Shown one piece after another: positions 8,528 through 18,591 of a DNA stretch of 64,000 nucleotides. Under the pieces are notes generated by a model, which saw nothing but the letters and a program-made list of their open reading frames with translations, did no database searches and was not told where the DNA came from. Source of the DNA: Methyloceanibacter superfactus (GTDB taxonomy: Bacteria > Pseudomonadota > Alphaproteobacteria > Rhizobiales > Methyloligellaceae); contig NZ_LPWF01000004.1 in assembly GCF_001723305.1 (NCBI RefSeq), forward strand, positions 62,001 to 126,000, in the 5' to 3' direction. Position numbers and translations under genes: made by a program. Each line of letters opens with the position of its first letter. Within the stretch, counting starts at the first letter, position 1.

Positions 8528-9520
8528 CTAATATTCGAAGTTGATCATCTTGCGCATGACGAGGATGCCGATGAGCATCCACGTTGCGCCCGCCATCATC
8601 ATGACTTTGCCCATCGGGGTGGTCCATAACAGCGAGATATAGTCCGGAGAGGTGAGGTAGACGACACCCATGACCAGCGGTGGCAATGCGCCGATGATCA
8701 TGGCGGAGGCCTTCGCCTCGGCACTGAAAGACCTCACCTTGGCCGCTAGGCGGTAACGATCGCGGAGAACTTGCGAGAGATTCCCCAGGGCTTCGGCGAG
8801 ATTGCCGCCCGTCTGCGACTGAATGGCGACGACGATGGCGAAGAAGTTCACTTCCTGGAGCGGCATGCGATCGTGCATCCGATCGAAGGCGCGCTGCAGG
8901 GGCACGCCGACTTTCTGCTGCTCGACAAGATCGATGAACTCACTGCGTACAGGCTCGGGCGACTCTGCCGCGATAACCTGCATGCAATCGCCAAGGGGTA
9001 GTCCGGACTTGATACCGCGTACAATAATGTCGACGGCATTGGCGAACTCGGTCAAGAACTTGGCCTGACGGGACTTGATACGGCGCGCCAACAGCCAGCG
9101 CGGCAGGCCAAACGCGAAGGCAAACGCGGCCAGCAGGGAGACAAGCGGCGAGAATCCGGAGAGGAGCACCACGAAGCCGCCAACCAGCCCGGCGATTGCG
9201 CTGAAGACATAGTAGATATGCGGTTTGACGTTGAGACCGGCGCGCATGAGCTTGGTTCGAAGCGATATCCGCTTCTTCGCCTTCTGCTTGGCCTCGATAT
9301 CCCGGATAGTGTCCTGCACTTGCTTGCGGCGCATTTGCAGAGGTTGCGGCGCACCGACTCGCGTGCGCACCCTGTTCTGGCCCTGGGCGACGTTGGCGAC
9401 GCGCTTGCTCACTTTGCGCTCGTCGCTGAGATACGGCATCATCAAGACGTAGACGATGCCGCCGACGGACAGCGCAATCAGAACGATCGCCGCCAACTGG
9501 ACTAGCTCAGGACTGAGCAA
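8528..9520 (-). CDS. tadB: TadB, type II/IV secretion F-domain inner-membrane protein
   Basis: Second polytopic platform protein of the Tad pilus, 330 residues, paralogous to TadC. It begins with a transmembrane helix (residues about 7-28), has two central helices (about 105-145) and a C-terminal pair (about 265-325). The T2SSF domain lies between, with the motif [17 protein letters not shown] typical of TadB. Its start overlaps the end of cpaF by 14 bases, so translation is probably coupled to that of the ATPase it anchors. Confidence 0.93.
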   Translation of the reverse strand: MLSPELVQLAAIVLIALSVGGIVYVLMMPYLSDERKVSKRVANVAQGQNRVRTRVGAPQPLQMRRKQVQDTIRDIEAKQKAKKRISLRTKLMRAGLNVKPHIYYVFSAIAGLVGGFVVLLSGFSPLVSLLAAFAFAFGLPRWLLARRIKSRQAKFLTEFANAVDIIVRGIKSGLPLGDCMQVIAAESPEPVRSEFIDLVEQQKVGVPLQRAFDRMHDRMPLQEVNFFAIVVAIQSQTGGNLAEALGNLSQVLRDRYRLAAKVRSFSAEAKASAMIIGALPPLVMGVVYLTSPDYISLLWTTPMGKVMMMAGATWMLIGILVMRKMINFEY

Positions 9521-11034
9521 GACGCTCTCCTAATGCGCGGCCGTGCTCATCGAGCACCTCGCCGGCTCCTAGAATCTCGGTGAGGCGCTTATCCTCGCCA
9601 AAATAGCGTGCCTTGTCGTAGAAATACGGCCGCGCGATTCCGGTCGAGCGATGGCGCCCACTGATGCGGCCATTCGCATCCTCGCCGAACATGTCGTAGA
9701 CGAAGAGGTCTTGCAGGGTCACGACATCACCCTCGACGCCAACCACCTCAGTCACATGAGTGATCTTGCGGCTGCCGTCACGCATGCGCGAGGCTTGGAC
9801 GATGATGTCAACGGACGATGTGATCATCTCACGGATGGTCTTGCCCGGGAGATTGTAGCCGCCCATCAAGATCATGCTCTCAAGACGGCTGAGGCATTCG
9901 CGCGGGCTGTTGGAATGGAGGGTGCCCATGGAGCCGTCATGGCCCGTATTCATGGCCTGCAGCAAATCGAACGCCTCTGGTCCGCGCACCTCGCCGACGA
10001 TGATGCGGTCGGGACGCATGCGAAGGCAGTTCTTGACGAGGTCGCGCATGGTGATCTCGCCCTCGCCCTCGAGGTTTGGCGGTCGCGTTTCCAAGCGCAC
10101 TACATGGGGCTGCTGCAATTGCAACTCGGCGGAGTCTTCACAGGTGATAACCCGCTCGTCGGGCTCGATATAGCCCGTCAGGCAATTGAGCAAGGTCGTC
10201 TTGCCCGAGCCGGTACCGCCGGAGATGAGGACGTTGCAGCGCACGCGACCGATGATCGCGAGCAGTGTGCGCCCCTCCGGGCTGATCGTGCCGATCCTGA
10301 CAAGCTGATCGAGAGTGAGCCGCTCCCGCCTGAACTTGCGGATCGTGAGGGTTGGACCGTCGATGGCAAGCGGCGGGGCGATGACGTTCACACGACTGCC
10401 GTCAGGAAGGCGGGCGCGCAGATGGGACTGGATTCGTCGACGCGGCGGCCGACTTGGCTCACGATGCGCTGACAGATATTCATCAGCTGCGCGTTGTCGG
10501 CGAAGCGGATCGAGGAGGCCTGCACTTTACCCTCGACCTCGATATATGTGGTGTCGGCCCCGTTGACCATAATGTCAGCGATATCGTCGCGGGCAAGCAA
10601 GGGCTCGAGTGGGCCGTAGCCCAACACATCGTTGCAAATGTCTTCGAGCAATTCTTCCTGCTCGGCAATCGACATCACCACGTTCTTGATGGCGACGATC
10701 TCGCTGACGATGTCGCGGATCTCCTCGCGTGCAGCATCGGGTTCGAGCTTGGCGAGTTGCGTCAGATCGATGGTATCGATGAGCGCGTTGAAGACCGTTG
10801 TCTTGACGTCGTAATACTCCTCCGAGCGAGCGCGCTCGGTGGGCTTGCGTTCGGCCTTGGGGGGCGGCGTGGCGGGGCGTGGCGCGGCCGCAGGCGCGGC
10901 GCAGCGGGACGTGGGGACGCGGATGGCGGCGGCGCGGCGTCACCGTGAGACTCTGCGCGCGGCGACTCAGGCGCCGCATCCCGGTCGGGGCGAGGCGGGG
11001 TTGGGGCCGCAGGCGTACTCCGTTTTCCGAACAT
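9507..11034 (-). CDS. cpaF: CpaF/TadA secretion ATPase (frame broken twice)
   Basis: Hexameric cytoplasmic ATPase that powers Tad pilus assembly. After adding one base near 10897 (inside the Pro/Ala-rich N-terminal linker) and one near 10417 (just after SSPIC, where CpaF proteins continue [11 protein letters not shown]), the frame is 509 residues, the usual length. Visible motifs: N-terminal [38 protein letters not shown], Walker [10 protein letters not shown], Walker B and His boxes RIIVGEVRG and [15 protein letters not shown]. The exact position of the N-terminal break is uncertain by some 50 bases because that region is low complexity. Start MFGKRS is typical of CpaF. It follows cpaE by nine bases. 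Confidence 0.9.
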
Positions 11035-11043
11035 GGTCCTACT

Positions 11044-12342
11044 TTATGCGCGCGCTTTAGTGAGCCTCAGCCGGTTGAGCAAAGGCGCGAGCAGCGAGGT
11101 CCGCTCACTCTTCTGCTCTGCCCGATCCGTCAAGAGATTGGCTAGGGTGCGGAAAGCCTCGGCCGCCTTCGACTTGTCGGAGACTTCCTCGATCATCTGA
11201 CCGTTATTGGCGGCGGTGCCGAAGAGATGCGCGTCGAAGTCGATGACGACCTTCGGATCGAGCTCGATCGCCTGGCCGAAATCCTTCACCGAGATCTCGG
11301 GCCGCTTCGGCAGGCCGACCTGGTTGAGCAAGAGAAGCGGCGGCCGGTCGTTGGGGCGCGAGGCCTTGAGCTGATCGACCAGATTCTTGGTGTTACGCAG
11401 ACTGGCGAGGTCTGGCATCGCCGTGATGACGACGAAATCCGCCTTGAGCACGACCTCCTTGGCCCACGCCGTCCACAAATGGGGCACATCGATGGCCACC
11501 CATGGCACGTTTTCGCGGACAACATCGAGCACCGTCTCGCAAGCGCTCATGTCGACATCATAGGGCCGGTCGAGGGCGGTCGGTGCCGCGAACAGGCTCA
11601 AATGGTCTGAGCACCGCGACAGCAGCCGGTCGAGCAGAACCTCATCGAGACGCTCAGGCGAGGCGAGCGCGTCGGCGATGCCCTGGAGTGGATCTTGATT
11701 GAAGTCGAGCCCGGCGGTGCCAAACGGCAGGTCGAGATCGGCGATGACCACGTCGGCCTCTAGAGTGCCGGCAATAGCGAAGGCGGTGTTGTGGCACACG
11801 GTGCTCGAGCCTGCGCCGCCCTTGGCGCCGACAAAGGCGATGACTTGGCCGACGGGGCCGGTCTCCGGGTCGGTATAGACGGACGCGACACTCTCGATCA
11901 CCTGGGAGACTTTGACGGGCGCCACGACATAGTCGCTGACGCCACGGCGCAGCAGCTCGCGGTAGAGCAGCACGTCGTTGATGTGGCCGATCGCGATGAC
12001 CTTGGTCCCGGGATCGCACACCTCGGCCAGACGCTCCAGATCGGCGAGCAGCTCCGTCCGATCGAGCAGGGATTCGATGATGATAAGGTTGGGCGTCGAT
12101 GCATTCCGGTAGAAAGCCGTGGCAGCTTCCACCCCGCCCATCTGCACGGTGACGTGCGCCTTGGCCAGGCGCCGATCCTCGGACGCCCTTTGAATGACCG
12201 AAGCGGTGTCCTGGTCCTCGCAGAAGGCCTGAATGTTCACCCGCGGGATCGCCCGCGCGCGCGGCTCCTCAGGCGTCGACTCCGGCGTGGCGGCCGAATC
12301 GCCCTCCACCGCGTTCAGCGAATATGCGGCGTCGCTGATCAC
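11044..12342 (-). CDS. cpaE: CpaE, ParA/MinD-like pilus localisation ATPase
   Basis: Cytoplasmic P-loop ATPase of the ParA/MinD superfamily that places the Tad machine, 432 residues. Residues about 30-155 resemble a receiver (CheY-like) domain without a clear phosphoacceptor aspartate. The ATPase domain starts at about residue 165 with a deviant Walker A loop GAKGGAGSST and continues with VVIADLDLPFGTAGLDFNQD. The stop of cpaD overlaps its start (ATGA), and cpaF follows after nine bases. Confidence 0.92.
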   Translation of the reverse strand: MISDAAYSLNAVEGDSAATPESTPEEPRARAIPRVNIQAFCEDQDTASVIQRASEDRRLAKAHVTVQMGGVEAATAFYRNASTPNLIIIESLLDRTELLADLERLAEVCDPGTKVIAIGHINDVLLYRELLRRGVSDYVVAPVKVSQVIESVASVYTDPETGPVGQVIAFVGAKGGAGSSTVCHNTAFAIAGTLEADVVIADLDLPFGTAGLDFNQDPLQGIADALASPERLDEVLLDRLLSRCSDHLSLFAAPTALDRPYDVDMSACETVLDVVRENVPWVAIDVPHLWTAWAKEVVLKADFVVITAMPDLASLRNTKNLVDQLKASRPNDRPPLLLLNQVGLPKRPEISVKDFGQAIELDPKVVIDFDAHLFGTAANNGQMIEEVSDKSKAAEAFRTLANLLTDRAEQKSERTSLLAPLLNRLRLTKARA

Positions 12343-13093
12343 TGATCCCCTCCGACGTCGGCATCGGTCGAGTTGGCGCGCTCAGACAGCGGGCGATCGT
12401 TGGGCGCCCATTTCGATCCAGTCATGTCGCCCTTCACGTACTTGCCCCAGACCACGTCGCGGCGCTCGCTCGGGCGCGGCATCTCGGGATGCGGGCTGAG
12501 GAAGTCCTGCGGGTCCGCAACCATAGCGGCGAGATTCTTCTGGGTGGCGCAGCCATATTCGGCCAAGGCAGATTTTGTGGATCGCGCGCCAGGTTCTCCG
12601 ACCAATCGGGACAATCCGGCCCTTGCGCCACATATTCGAGATAGGACAGGCGCAGGGGCGCACCTCGGTCCCATTTGGCGGAATAGGGCTCGAGCATGAC
12701 CTCTTTCGGGCTGATGCCGACCCGGCGCATGGCGTAGCGCACGTCGTCATAAGCGCGCATGGCTGCTTTCTCGTTGGCGCCGCCGGACGGCGCCTTGATG
12801 ACCAGGCCGCCGGCACCGCGCTCGCGATAGCCGTTCAGATAGCCGTAAAGTTGATTCCGCTGCGCGGAGCTCAGGCCACGCGCGTTGGGTGAAACCGCCA
12901 AGTCGAGCAACGCCTCTCCCTGCTTGACCGCGATCGGATGCCGCTCGCTCGCATTGGACAGCGTGAAGGGGGCGTTCATGCGCGGGCTGTTGACGCAGCC
13001 ACCGGCCGGCGCGGCGATCATGATCACCGCGAAGAGGGCGATTGCGGGCCGTGCGCGCGTTCGCGCGTGCGCCCTGTAATGTACGGTTGCCAT
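12339..13093 (-). CDS. cpaD: CpaD pilus lipoprotein (frame broken once)
   Basis: Outer-membrane-associated lipoprotein of the Tad secretin complex. The start chosen (MATVHYRAH) has GAGAGGGACAG upstream and gives a signal peptide with a lipobox-like AGGC. Core CpaD features are HPI, YGYLNGYRERGAGGLVIKAPSG and SYLEYVAQGPDCPDW. The frame breaks near 12557: NLPWPN continues into nonsense, while adding one T gives NYGCATQKNLAAMVADP, the conserved CpaD C-terminus. The repaired protein is 251 residues and ends in an ATGA overlap with cpaE. Confidence 0.88.
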
Positions 13094-13114
13094 GATACTG
13101 TCCCTCTCCATCCC

Positions 13115-14634
13115 CTACTCGACGATAAAGCCGACGTCGCCCGTGAAGTTGCCGACAGGCGCCCGCTCGGGATCCCGGCCATAAATGCGGTTCATCTGCC
13201 CCAGAAGATCGGCGTTCACGTCCGACGCCCAGCCGAAGCCGTCGTCGGGTTTTGCTAGCTGCTGCTGGGCCACGGGCTTGACGACATAAGGCGTGACCAT
13301 GACCACGAGCTCGGTCTCGCTTTTCAGGAAGTCGCGGCTGCGGAACAGCGTGCCGATGACAGGCAAGTTCTTGAGACCTGGATAGCCGCTGATCGCCTGG
13401 CGCGACTGATCCGAAAGCAGACCGGCGATCACCAGGGAGCCGCCACTCGGCAGCTCAACCGCAGTCTCCGCGCGCCGGACTTTCAATGCCGGGATCGAAA
13501 TATTGCTGAGAACGACGGCGCCTTCATTCGACAGCTCGCTCACCTCAGTGGAGATCTTCAGGCTGATCAATCCCTCGGACATGACCACGGGCGTGAAAGC
13601 GAGGCCGATACCGAACTTCTTGAAGTCGACCGTGATGGTCGGCGTGGCGGAACCGGCATTGTCCTGAGCGACCGGCACCGGGAACTCGCCACCGGCGAGG
13701 AAGTTCGCGGTTTCGCCGGAGATCGCGGTCAAGTTCGGCTCGGCCAGAATATGCACAAGGCCGTCCTGCTCGAGAGCCTGCAGAATGGCGCTCACGTTGC
13801 TGCTTCCGTCCGACCAGGCGGCACCGGCGACGGCTTGACCCAACGCCCCGGAGATCGGGAACGGCAGGGCCGAGGAGGCGGCGAAGGCGAAGTTGCCGGT
13901 ATTGATCAGCGCGTCGAGATTGACGCCGAACTGCTTGATAATGTTTCGCTGCATCTCGACCACGGAGACCTTGAGCAGCACCTGCTCGCGGCCTTCGACG
14001 GTGATCATGTTGATGACGCGGCTCGGCCCGCTGCTGGAGCCGCCGGACGCGCCCGTGGTGTTGTTGATGGTGACGGCCGCGCCACCGGCCGCGGCCGCGG
14101 TCGAGTTGCCGTCGTCGCTGGCGCCGAGGAAGCTGTTGACGATCTCGGCCGCGCGCGTCGCGTCGATCGGCCTCGGCACGCGGCCCGTCAACACGACGTT
14201 CTCGCCGATGGTTTCAACCGACACCATTGAGCCGGGAATGAGGCGCGCAATCAGGTTCTGGAGCGCGCCGAGATCGCGTTCGATCGTCACCTCGAAGGTG
14301 GCGACTTGATTTCCGTCGCGTCGACAAACAGGATATTGGCCTCGCCGGACTTCTTGCCGATGAGGTAAGCGCGGGTGGAGCTTTGCATCACGGCGTCGAT
14401 CTGGTCCGGATTGGACACGATCACATCGCGAACGGGACGTGGCAGCTCGACGATCATCGACTTGTTCAGGCCGAGCTTGATCTGACGCGGCGGCTCATTC
14501 GCCCCGACCCGCAGGAGCGAGCGGTGCTGGGATTGAGCCAGGACCGCGCTCGCGGTGAAGACGCTGCAGAGCCCCAAGCCGAGAATGGCGGAGACGCCTA
14601 GCGCAGCCAGGGCCTTCAATGGAGAGCGACGCAT
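13115..14634 (-). CDS. cpaC: CpaC/RcpA outer-membrane secretin (frame broken once)
   Basis: Secretin forming the outer-membrane channel of the Tad pilus. Signal peptide at residues 1-37, then a pilus-assembly N-terminal domain (KSMIVELPRPVRDVIVSNP, YLIGKKSGEANILFVDA), a BON-like segment (VTIERDLGALQNLI, LTGRVPRP) and the secretin domain with ILAEPNLTAISGETANFLAGGE and GSLVIAGLLSD. The frame breaks near 14313, where one G in a G-run seems missing; repair gives LFVDATGNQVATFEVTIERD and 506 residues. Start MRRSPLK is preferred over an upstream in-frame ATG because AAAAGGCAACAGG precedes it. It sits between cpaB and cpaD. Confidence 0.92.
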
Positions 14635-14678
14635 CCTGTTGCCTTTTCGATTATCGCGCCTGCTGCCTGTCCGCATGA

Positions 14679-15467
14679 TCAGTTGATTCCGAAAGTGCGG
14701 GAGGGGACGCCGTATTTGAGTACTTTCACCGAGCCCGAGCTCGAATCGCCCAGCTTGGCCGTCGGCTCGCTCCCCGGAACGGCGTCGGCAAGGCTGCGCA
14801 GGGACAGAGAGATCTCGCCCATGGACTGCGCCAGAGTGAGAACTTCGGCCTGACGCGGCGTCAGCTCGAGCGTCGCGGTCTTGCCGGTGGCAACCTTCTC
14901 GCCGTCCTTGTTCTCGAGCGCTTGGCCGATGGCGAGCACGCGCACATTGCGCAGCACCGCCTCGCTAACGGGCTCTTCCTTGGAGCCGATGCGCATCTTG
15001 TAAGAGAGAATGACGTCGACCCGGTCGTTGGGCAGGATGAAGCCGCCGGCCGCCGTCTCCTCGCGGATCGGGGTCGAGATGGCGCGCATGCCCGAGGGCA
15101 GGATGGCAGCCATCACGCCGCCTTCCGAAATCTTGATCAGCTTCTGTTCCTTGATTGGCTCGCCGGCGATGAACGGCGCGCGCGCCACCGCGCCAGACAG
15201 CTCCGACGGAGCGTCAGGCTGAGATTCCTTGGTGATCAGACCCGGGGTGACCCCCTCGACCGGCCATTGCTGCCATTTGAAATTGTCGGCACGAACCGAG
15301 TCGCCAAGATTGATATCGGTGGCGGCGACCAACACGTCGGTGGCGCCCACGGTCTTTTCGACCTGCCGAACCTCAGGCGTGCTGGAGACCATGGACCGGG
15401 CAATCCAGGCCGCGCCCAGCGCAGCGGTCACGGCGACGGAGAGGACGACCACTCTTGCTCTTTTCAT
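14679..15467 (-). CDS. cpaB: CpaB/RcpC pilus assembly protein with SAF domain
   Basis: Periplasmic Tad assembly protein thought to contact the secretin and murein, 262 residues. An N-terminal membrane anchor (residues 4-25) is followed by a SAF domain (VLVAATDINLGDSVRADNFKWQ) and an RcpC-type domain (ISTPIREETAAGGFILPNDRVDVILSY). MKRARVV is taken as the start because GAGAAAGAATCCGTC precedes it and the anchor follows at once; an upstream in-frame extension lacks family likeness. First of the cpaB-C-D-E-F-tadB-C run; cpaA lies 201 bases upstream. Confidence 0.92.
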   Translation of the reverse strand: MKRARVVVLSVAVTAALGAAWIARSMVSSTPEVRQVEKTVGATDVLVAATDINLGDSVRADNFKWQQWPVEGVTPGLITKESQPDAPSELSGAVARAPFIAGEPIKEQKLIKISEGGVMAAILPSGMRAISTPIREETAAGGFILPNDRVDVILSYKMRIGSKEEPVSEAVLRNVRVLAIGQALENKDGEKVATGKTATLELTPRQAEVLTLAQSMGEISLSLRSLADAVPGSEPTAKLGDSSSGSVKVLKYGVPSRTFGIN

Positions 15468-15668
15468 GACGGATTCTTTCTCTCGAACGCCCCACGTCCC
15501 GCGAAGACTGGATTCACTCTGACCATGAAATCTCAACGCGAAGTTAATGAGCGTGCCAATTTGGCCGACGGCCAGGCTTGGCGCCGGGCGAAGAGTCGCG
15601 CGAAGCGGGCGGTTTGGCGCCGCCCTCCGCTACGGTCCGAGATTGTGGGTCAGGCTTGGGGGGCTGGA

Positions 15669-16175
15669 TCAGACGCCCAGTGCCGCCATGAAAGGCGTGT
15701 CGGGGTAGACGAGCAGACCGGCGGCGGCCAGGGCGATCCCGTAGGGCACGCCCTCCTCGGGGCTATGCAGCCTGGCGAGCCACCCTTGGGAGCTGAGAGT
15801 GGCCGGGAGCGGCACCGACCTCAAGAAGAGGATCAGCAGGGTGAGCGCGCCTCCGAGCAACGAGGCGTAGATGCTGTAGATCAGGATCGTCTCAGGACCG
15901 AACCACAGGCAAGTGGCGGCGAACAGCTTGGCATCGCCGCCGCCGATCCAGCCGAAGGAGAACATGGCGAAGGTGACGACCAACGCCGCGGCGGCGAGGA
16001 GCACGTGCAGCCCGATTTCCGACCATCCGAGCCCCACCAAGGGCGCAAGTACGGCAAAACCGGCGACCAGCAGGAGCGCGATCTTGTTCGGAACCGTCAT
16101 GGTGAAGAGGTCAGTGGCCGCCGCCAGGGCCATGGCCAACGGGAAGACCGTGATAATGAGAAGGTTTGTAATCAT
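15669..16175 (-). CDS. cpaA: CpaA prepilin peptidase (A24 family)
   Basis: Inner-membrane aspartyl peptidase that cleaves Flp and TadE-type prepilins, 168 residues, nearly all hydrophobic with about five to six helices. The two catalytic aspartates are visible: D22 in AATDLFTM and the GGGD motif at about residues 98-101 (GWIGGGDAKLF). It lacks the extra methylase domain of PilD, as expected for CpaA. Its likely substrates here are the two TadE-like pseudopilins at 20.3-21.5 kb; no Flp pilin gene is visible. A 201-base gap separates it from cpaB. Confidence 0.93.
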   Translation of the reverse strand: MITNLLIITVFPLAMALAAATDLFTMTVPNKIALLLVAGFAVLAPLVGLGWSEIGLHVLLAAAALVVTFAMFSFGWIGGGDAKLFAATCLWFGPETILIYSIYASLLGGALTLLILFLRSVPLPATLSSQGWLARLHSPEEGVPYGIALAAAGLLVYPDTPFMAALGV

Positions 16176-16356
16176 TTGCCTCTTCGTCCCGCCGGTCTCG
16201 TGCCGTCCGTGGCGACTTTGGCCGCGAAGGGCTGAAAACTGGGTTAATCGCGCCGCCGGCGGCGTCCGCGGTTTGCCAATCCTTCACCTTTTCGGCGTCA
16301 GATGAAGATGACGGACACTCCTCGATTTCAGTTCAGCGTTAGGGGACAGGGCACCA

Positions 16357-16851
16357 ATGGTTTTCCGGTACCGCCCGGTGCGGTCGCCCCGCGGGCTTGT
16401 GTTGGCTGCGATGCTGACCACCGCTTCGATTCCAACGGTTTTGGCCGCGGGCCCCGAAGTCGTCGTCATGGTCGACGAGGCCACGATGTTGCGGCTCGAA
16501 CGGTCGGCGGCGGAGATCGTCGTCGGCAATCCCTCGATCGCCGACGTGTCCGTGCAAAGCGGCAAGGTGCTCGTGTTGACCGGCAAGTCGTTCGGCCAAA
16601 CCAACCTCATCGTGCTCGACGCGCAAGGCAAGGTCATCATCAACCGACGCGTGGTCGTTCAGGAGCCGAGCGGTGGATATGTGACCGTTTACAGGGGCTC
16701 CAGCCGCCAGACGCTCCATTGCGCGCCGGATTGCGAGACGCCCCTCGTCATCGGCGATGAGGCGGCCTATTTCGAGGCCATCGCCAAAGAGATCAAGACG
16801 AAGCAGGCGATCGGCCAGTCCTCGGCCGAGGGTTCCAAGCAGGACGAATAG
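16357..16851 (+). CDS. Stand-alone secretin N-domain (Pil_N-type) protein
   Basis: Exported protein of 164 residues made mostly of one pilus-assembly N-terminal domain, the same type that opens CpaC. A signal peptide ends about residue 31 (VLAAG). The domain runs about residues 34-100 (VDEATMLRLERSAAEIVVGNP, VLVLTGKSFGQTNLIVLDA). A C-terminal part has a cysteine pair (HCAPDCE, about residues 127-131) that could form a disulphide. It diverges from cpaA and converges on the first tadG. Probably a periplasmic secretin accessory; the role is inferred from domain and location. Confidence 0.8.
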   Translation: MVFRYRPVRSPRGLVLAAMLTTASIPTVLAAGPEVVVMVDEATMLRLERSAAEIVVGNPSIADVSVQSGKVLVLTGKSFGQTNLIVLDAQGKVIINRRVVVQEPSGGYVTVYRGSSRQTLHCAPDCETPLVIGDEAAYFEAIAKEIKTKQAIGQSSAEGSKQDE

Positions 16852-16901
16852 GCGCCCGGCGAACGCCAGCGCCGCATCATCCCGTCTCGACAGTCTGGGA
16901 T

Positions 16902-16961
16902 TGGGCGATCCTCAGATCGCCCAAGCCACTCTTACTGGGCAATCCTCAGATCGCCCAAGCC
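16902..16961. repeat. 26-base near-identical direct repeat at the tadG 3' end
   Basis: Copies at 16902-16927 and 16936-16961 differ at one base (TGGGCGATCC versus TGGGCAATCC) and are offset by 34 bases. The right copy encodes the last residues of the first TadG (GDLRIAQ); the left copy lies beyond its stop. The left copy also holds a perfect 8-base hairpin GGGCGATC-CTCA-GATCGCCC (16903-16922) between convergent genes. No T-run follows. It may be a remnant of a lost tadG copy. Confidence 0.7.
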
Positions 16962-18476
16962 CTGCGCAATGTCCTGAAAGACCGACGCCAGCTGATCGTT
17001 GCTCGGCGAGTTGAAATACATGTCGTCCTTGGTGGCGCAGGCCTTCAGCATGTTCTGCGTGGTGGTGTCGTAGACCTTGAAGCCGATCGTGTAGACCAAG
17101 ATCCCTTTGGCCTTGATGCGGCTGCAAACCGTCGCAGTCTTGCTGTTGAGCTCACTCTCGGCATTGTTGCCGCTCTTGTTTCCGAGATGTCCATTCCGGG
17201 CGTAGCCGAAGGCGTTGTAGACGGAATGGTTCTTGCCGTTGCGGCCGCCGCTCACCGAGTTCTCGCCGTCGGTCAGGAGCACGATCGCCCTCACCCGCTC
17301 CTCATCGTCCCGTCCCTTACCTTCGGTGAAGGGCGCGGCCGGTGAGAGCACTCGCCAGCCCCAGAGCAGGCCGGCGGGTATGACGGTGTTACCGCTCGGC
17401 TGCAGCGCGTCGATGGCGGCGGTCACCTTGCTCTTGGTGTTGGTCAGGGCCGTGACCGCCTTGGGCGGGCAATTCCAGTTCGGACCGCTCGCCCGATAGC
17501 TGTCCCTCTTTGGATTGGCGTACTTGCCCGTATATTTCTGGCACCGAATAGCCTTGCGCTTGCTGTTGTTGTTGGTGCCGCAATCATCGTCCTCGATATA
17601 GCTGTTGCTGTAATTGTCGCCTTGGTCGTGATCGTCATCAGCCTCGTCGGGCGCGAGATAAGGCGCGAACAGCGACGCGGGTGTTCCCGTGCTCGGCGTG
17701 GCGTCGGTCAACTCGTAATCGTCGCCGTCCCGCTCGCGCACGCAGCCGTTCCAATCCCAAGAGCTCTTGTAGTCGGAGAGATCCTTGTAAATGTCGAAGG
17801 TCTTCGCCTTGTTGGAATTGTAGTCCTCGGTGGCGATGTCCGACTTGGCGTTGTCGTCGATCCAGTCCTTGTCCTTCATGGCCGTGCCCACATTCACCGC
17901 CCCGGCGAAGGGGATGACAGCAGCGGTCAAGGTGTCCGAGGTCGACCGGCCGTTGAACAGAGTCTCGATCATCTTTTTAGCGGCGCTCTGCATCGCGGAC
18001 ATCTTGCCGCTCGAGCCCATCGACCCCGTGGTGTCGAGCACGAGAGCCAGCTCGATATTGCGCTGGCGCCTGGTGACGGTGGTTGTGGCGTCCACACCGA
18101 TGCTGGGAATGTTGGCCAGCTCCATGAAGGTCGTGGGCACCGAGCCCGAGACATTGACCTTGATGTTGTCGCCGACGAATTTGACATCAATGGCTCCCGC
18201 CGTGCCGAGCTCGGAAGGCGGGTAGTTGGCATTGAAAAATTTCTGGCCTTTGACTTTCAGCTCGGCCTCGGTGAGGCCGGACCACGAGCCAATAGCAAGC
18301 GCCGCCGCATCGGCCGCATCGGCCATGCGCTCGCGGACCAGAAGTGCGCGCCCGTAATCGACCGCACCACCAACGCCAATCATGATGGGAATGAGTGCAA
18401 GTCCGAAAAGGACCGCAACGTTGCCCCCAGTCTCGCGCGCGAAACTCGATAGTCCGAAAAGCGCTGCCTTGCGCAT
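16932..18476 (-). CDS. TadG-like pilus protein with von Willebrand factor A domain, copy 1
   Basis: Membrane-anchored TadG-family protein, 514 residues. A pseudopilin-like N-terminal helix (residues about 17-40, GNVAVLFGLALIPIMIGVGGAVDYGR) leads to a VWA domain with a metal-ion site DTTGSMG (D148) and LLTDGENSVSGG (about residue 395). Between them is a long insert (about 231-335) with an acidic DEADDDHDQGD run and four cysteines (245, 299, 312, 336). AGGAG precedes the start. It is a close tandem paralogue of the next gene upstream, 115 bases away; the first 150 residues are nearly identical and residues 165-235 have diverged. VWA-type TadG proteins are thought to act in surface attachment. 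Confidence 0.88.
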   Translation of the reverse strand: MRKAALFGLSSFARETGGNVAVLFGLALIPIMIGVGGAVDYGRALLVRERMADAADAAALAIGSWSGLTEAELKVKGQKFFNANYPPSELGTAGAIDVKFVGDNIKVNVSGSVPTTFMELANIPSIGVDATTTVTRRQRNIELALVLDTTGSMGSSGKMSAMQSAAKKMIETLFNGRSTSDTLTAAVIPFAGAVNVGTAMKDKDWIDDNAKSDIATEDYNSNKAKTFDIYKDLSDYKSSWDWNGCVRERDGDDYELTDATPSTGTPASLFAPYLAPDEADDDHDQGDNYSNSYIEDDDCGTNNNSKRKAIRCQKYTGKYANPKRDSYRASGPNWNCPPKAVTALTNTKSKVTAAIDALQPSGNTVIPAGLLWGWRVLSPAAPFTEGKGRDDEERVRAIVLLTDGENSVSGGRNGKNHSVYNAFGYARNGHLGNKSGNNAESELNSKTATVCSRIKAKGILVYTIGFKVYDTTTQNMLKACATKDDMYFNSPSNDQLASVFQDIAQGLGDLRIAQ

Positions 18477-18591
18477 TTTCTACTCCTCTTGCTTGGAAGA
18501 GTGCGCCAACCTTCTGGTGGCACCCAGCCTTTCTAAAAATGAAGCATCGGCCGCGAAACGAGCGGCCGATGCTCCGATATGGTGACTTCAG

